From contig SXWG01000154.1 of NCBI GenBank assembly GCA_005789925.1, forward strand, positions 1 through 6,997: 6,997 bases of DNA. Direction: 5' to 3'. Shown one piece after another: positions 5,277 to 6,997 of the stretch. Each line of letters begins with the position of its first letter. Positions within the stretch are counted from its first letter, which is position 1. Both the position numbers and the translations under genes were made by a program. Source of the stretch: Actinomycetota bacterium. GTDB taxonomy: Bacteria; Actinomycetota; Acidimicrobiia; Acidimicrobiales; Ilumatobacteraceae. A model generated the notes under the pieces. That model was not told the origin of the DNA. It saw only the letters and a list, made by a program, of their open reading frames with translations, and made no database searches.

Positions 5277-5903
5277 ATGACTGCTGCTGCCACCGATGAC
5301 GTCAAACGCCTCGGTCGTCCGGCGGACGGCGACAGCACGCTCACTCGCGAACGAATCATCGCAGCTGCGCGTCTTGCCTTCGCAGATCGAGGGTATGACG
5401 CGACGACGAACAAACAAGTCGCGGATTCTGCGGGCATCACTGCAGCAGCGATCTATCACTACTTCCCGTCAAAGGTCGAGCTGTTTCTCGCTGTGTGCGA
5501 GGCCGTGGAAGATCGCTTCGTGCAGGCATTCAAGTCACCCTTGGTGGAGGCAGACACGGTGCATGCTCGTCTCACGTTGATGGTCGACCGTGTCGAGGAG
5601 TTGAACAACGAAGACCACTCGCTCGTGCGATTCCTGATGGGGATGGGAGTCGAGGCATTGCTTCATCCGGAGACTAAAGCCGCATACGTGCACTCACGAC
5701 GGATGATTCACGGTGTGGTGCACGAAGCCATCTCGACGTCACGCGATGTGCAAATCGTGATGCGTGGCGAAGACCCGTCGACACTTGCTGATGTGTTCGT
5801 TGCGACGCTGAGTGGAATGGCAGGAATCGCAATGCGAACCGACAACGGGCGACGCTTCGACGCGGGGATGCGCACGTTTCTGATGCTGTTGAAGGCGAAG
5901 TGA
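5277..5903 (+). CDS. TetR-family transcriptional regulator
   Basis: The 208-residue length is typical of TetR repressors, which bind DNA as dimers and release it on ligand binding. An N-terminal arm with RLGRP (11-15) precedes the DNA-binding domain (about 21-67). The helix-turn-helix is TTNKQVADSAGITAAAIYHY (43-62), ending in the family hallmark YHYFPSKVELF (60-70). The remaining residues (about 75-208) form the variable ligand and dimer domain, which gives no clue to the ligand. ATG 5277 has AGGGG 7 nt upstream. The gene lies 51 nt after bioY and 5 nt before pgi, so all three are probably cotranscribed. Its place suggests control of biotin uptake, as for BioQ, but I see no sequence proof of that assignment, and control of pgi or a distant target is possible. 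Repeats in the gap before it may be its operator. Family certain, target unknown. Confidence 0.93.
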   Translation: MTAAATDDVKRLGRPADGDSTLTRERIIAAARLAFADRGYDATTNKQVADSAGITAAAIYHYFPSKVELFLAVCEAVEDRFVQAFKSPLVEADTVHARLTLMVDRVEELNNEDHSLVRFLMGMGVEALLHPETKAAYVHSRRMIHGVVHEAISTSRDVQIVMRGEDPSTLADVFVATLSGMAGIAMRTDNGRRFDAGMRTFLMLLKAK

Positions 5904-5908
5904 CACCG

Positions 5909-6997
5909 ATGGGAACTCCGGTCACCAGCCGACTATGGGCAGAACTCGCTCGCTCATCTGAACAACTGAGGACGGCGACCTTGCGAACGCTCGTCGAGGT
6001 GCCAGGGCGGGCAGACGAGTTGCATGTCACGCTCGAAGGCCTTCTCTTTGATTTCTCGCGACAGTTCATCGACAAAGACATGTTGCATCAATTTGCGGTG
6101 GTGTGCGATGCGAGCAATTTCACGGAACGTCGCGAGGCGATGTGGCGTGGCGACATCGTGAACGTCACCGAGGATCGTGCTGTGTCGCACGTGTCACTTC
6201 GTTCTCGTGGAAGCGACACGAGGTCAGCACGGGCACGAGACGAGCGACTTCGTGCCGAGAGTTTTGCCAGAGACGTACGAAGCGGAGCATTCCCCGGAGT
6301 CAGCGGTCGGCGTCTCACCCACGTCGTGAACATTGGTATCGGTGGCAGTGACCTTGGCCCCGCCATGGTGTACCGCGCACTTGCCTCGTGGGCATCGGGG
6401 CCCCAGTGTCGATTCGTGTCGAATGTCGATCCACTTGATCTCGATCGGGCGCTCGAGGGAATCGACCCACATACGACTCTTGTCATCGTGTCCTCAAAGA
6501 CGATGACCACCTCTGAGACCATGCACAACGCCTCTCGTGCCAGGGCATGGCTCGAGCGAAGCCTCGGCGACGCTGCGGTCGCTCATCTCGCAACGTCGAC
6601 CGCTGCTCCACAAGCGGCAGTCGATTGGGGTGTGTCACGTGAACGTGTCTTTTGTTTTGACGAGAGTGTCGGTGGGCGTTTTTCTGTGTCGTCGGTCATC
6701 GGGTTGCCGCTCATGATCGGTCTCGGGCCTGAGGTGTTCGAAGCGATGCTTGACGGCATGTCGACGATGGACCGCCACTTCCACGATGAGCCGTGGATCA
6801 CGAACATGCCGTCACTCCACGCATTCATCACTGTCCTGAACAAATCCGTCCACGACATGTCCACACTCGCTGTGGTGCCATACAGCCATGACTTGGCGCG
6901 TCTACCGGCGTTCTTGCAACAGCTCCTGATGGAGAGCAACGGCAAGTCAGTGACGATCGACGGTGAAGCGGCGACATCGAGCTCACCGATCATCTGG
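5909..6997 (+). CDS. pgi: Glucose-6-phosphate isomerase, C-terminus cut by window edge
   Basis: Interconverts glucose 6-phosphate and fructose 6-phosphate in glycolysis and gluconeogenesis, in the cytoplasm. The frame is open from ATG 5909 to the last base: 363 residues of a protein that is about 550 long in E. coli. The first SIS domain contains VNIGIGGSDLGP (140-151), the phosphate-binding SSKTMTTSET (195-204) and VGGRFS (254-259), whose Arg257 matches the catalytic-site Arg of E. coli Pgi. The second begins near 300 and shows QQLLMESNGK (336-345), where Glu342 is the expected catalytic base. The active-site His and Lys lie beyond the window. Before VGGRFS it reads FDES where E. coli has FWDW, and S-S-V replaces W-S-A after it, so the first PROSITE-type Pgi signature is slightly off. 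The ATG is 5 nt past the tetR stop with no strong Shine-Dalgarno, so translation is probably coupled. Identity is very secure. Confidence 0.95.
   Translation, partial: MGTPVTSRLWAELARSSEQLRTATLRTLVEVPGRADELHVTLEGLLFDFSRQFIDKDMLHQFAVVCDASNFTERREAMWRGDIVNVTEDRAVSHVSLRSRGSDTRSARARDERLRAESFARDVRSGAFPGVSGRRLTHVVNIGIGGSDLGPAMVYRALASWASGPQCRFVSNVDPLDLDRALEGIDPHTTLVIVSSKTMTTSETMHNASRARAWLERSLGDAAVAHLATSTAAPQAAVDWGVSRERVFCFDESVGGRFSVSSVIGLPLMIGLGPEVFEAMLDGMSTMDRHFHDEPWITNMPSLHAFITVLNKSVHDMSTLAVVPYSHDLARLPAFLQQLLMESNGKSVTIDGEAATSSSPIIW

Noticed and set aside
1..6997. Mobile element, defence system or biosynthetic cluster
   Set aside because: All seven genes are housekeeping or common envelope genes with similar composition; no transposase, integrase, terminal repeats or att-like duplications were seen.

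Overview
The window is ordinary core chromosome of a moderately GC-rich actinobacterium. A member or relative of Acidimicrobiia is my best guess, made by eye and not by a search. Supporting signs are leaderless-type promoters (TANNNT hexamers 6-8 nt before the start codon), GTG starts, an L,D-transpeptidase with a threonine-rich tail, and actinobacterial-looking BioY, TetR and Pgi proteins. There are seven protein-coding genes and almost no free space: the longest non-coding stretch is 66 bases, so no gene-free region exceeds 300 bases. I see no tRNA, rRNA, CRISPR array, insertion sequence or phage gene.

Left part, minus strand (1-1182): a small four-helix membrane protein of unknown function (787-1182) is followed 4 nt later by argG (1-782, cut by the left edge), an argininosuccinate synthase of the E. 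coli type. Divergently, on the plus strand, lies an L,D-transpeptidase (1249-2340) with an N-terminal membrane anchor, a peptidoglycan-binding domain, a YkuD catalytic domain and a Thr-rich tail. It meets a long Ppx/GppA phosphatase (2350-3900, minus) tail to tail with only 9 bases between the stop codons.

Middle (2350-4600): the Ppx/GppA gene is the second gene of a minus-strand pair. The first is a membrane-anchored DUF305 protein (3913-4575) with two His-His motifs that may bind metal.

Right part, plus strand (4602-6997): bioY (biotin transporter S component), a TetR-family regulator and pgi (glucose-6-phosphate isomerase, cut by the right edge) form a probable operon. The DUF305/ppx and bioY/tetR/pgi units diverge from a very compact shared promoter in which the two predicted transcription starts are only about 27 bp apart.

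The genes do not form one pathway: arginine synthesis, cell-wall cross-linking, polyphosphate/(p)ppGpp turnover, vitamin uptake and central carbon metabolism sit side by side. I find no convincing new biological system. The best leads are regulatory. The exact hexamer TACCGT lies 7-8 nt before three of the four minus-strand start codons and, by eye, nowhere else on that strand. There are also two candidate operators for the TetR protein, one at the bioY start and one in the bioY-tetR gap.
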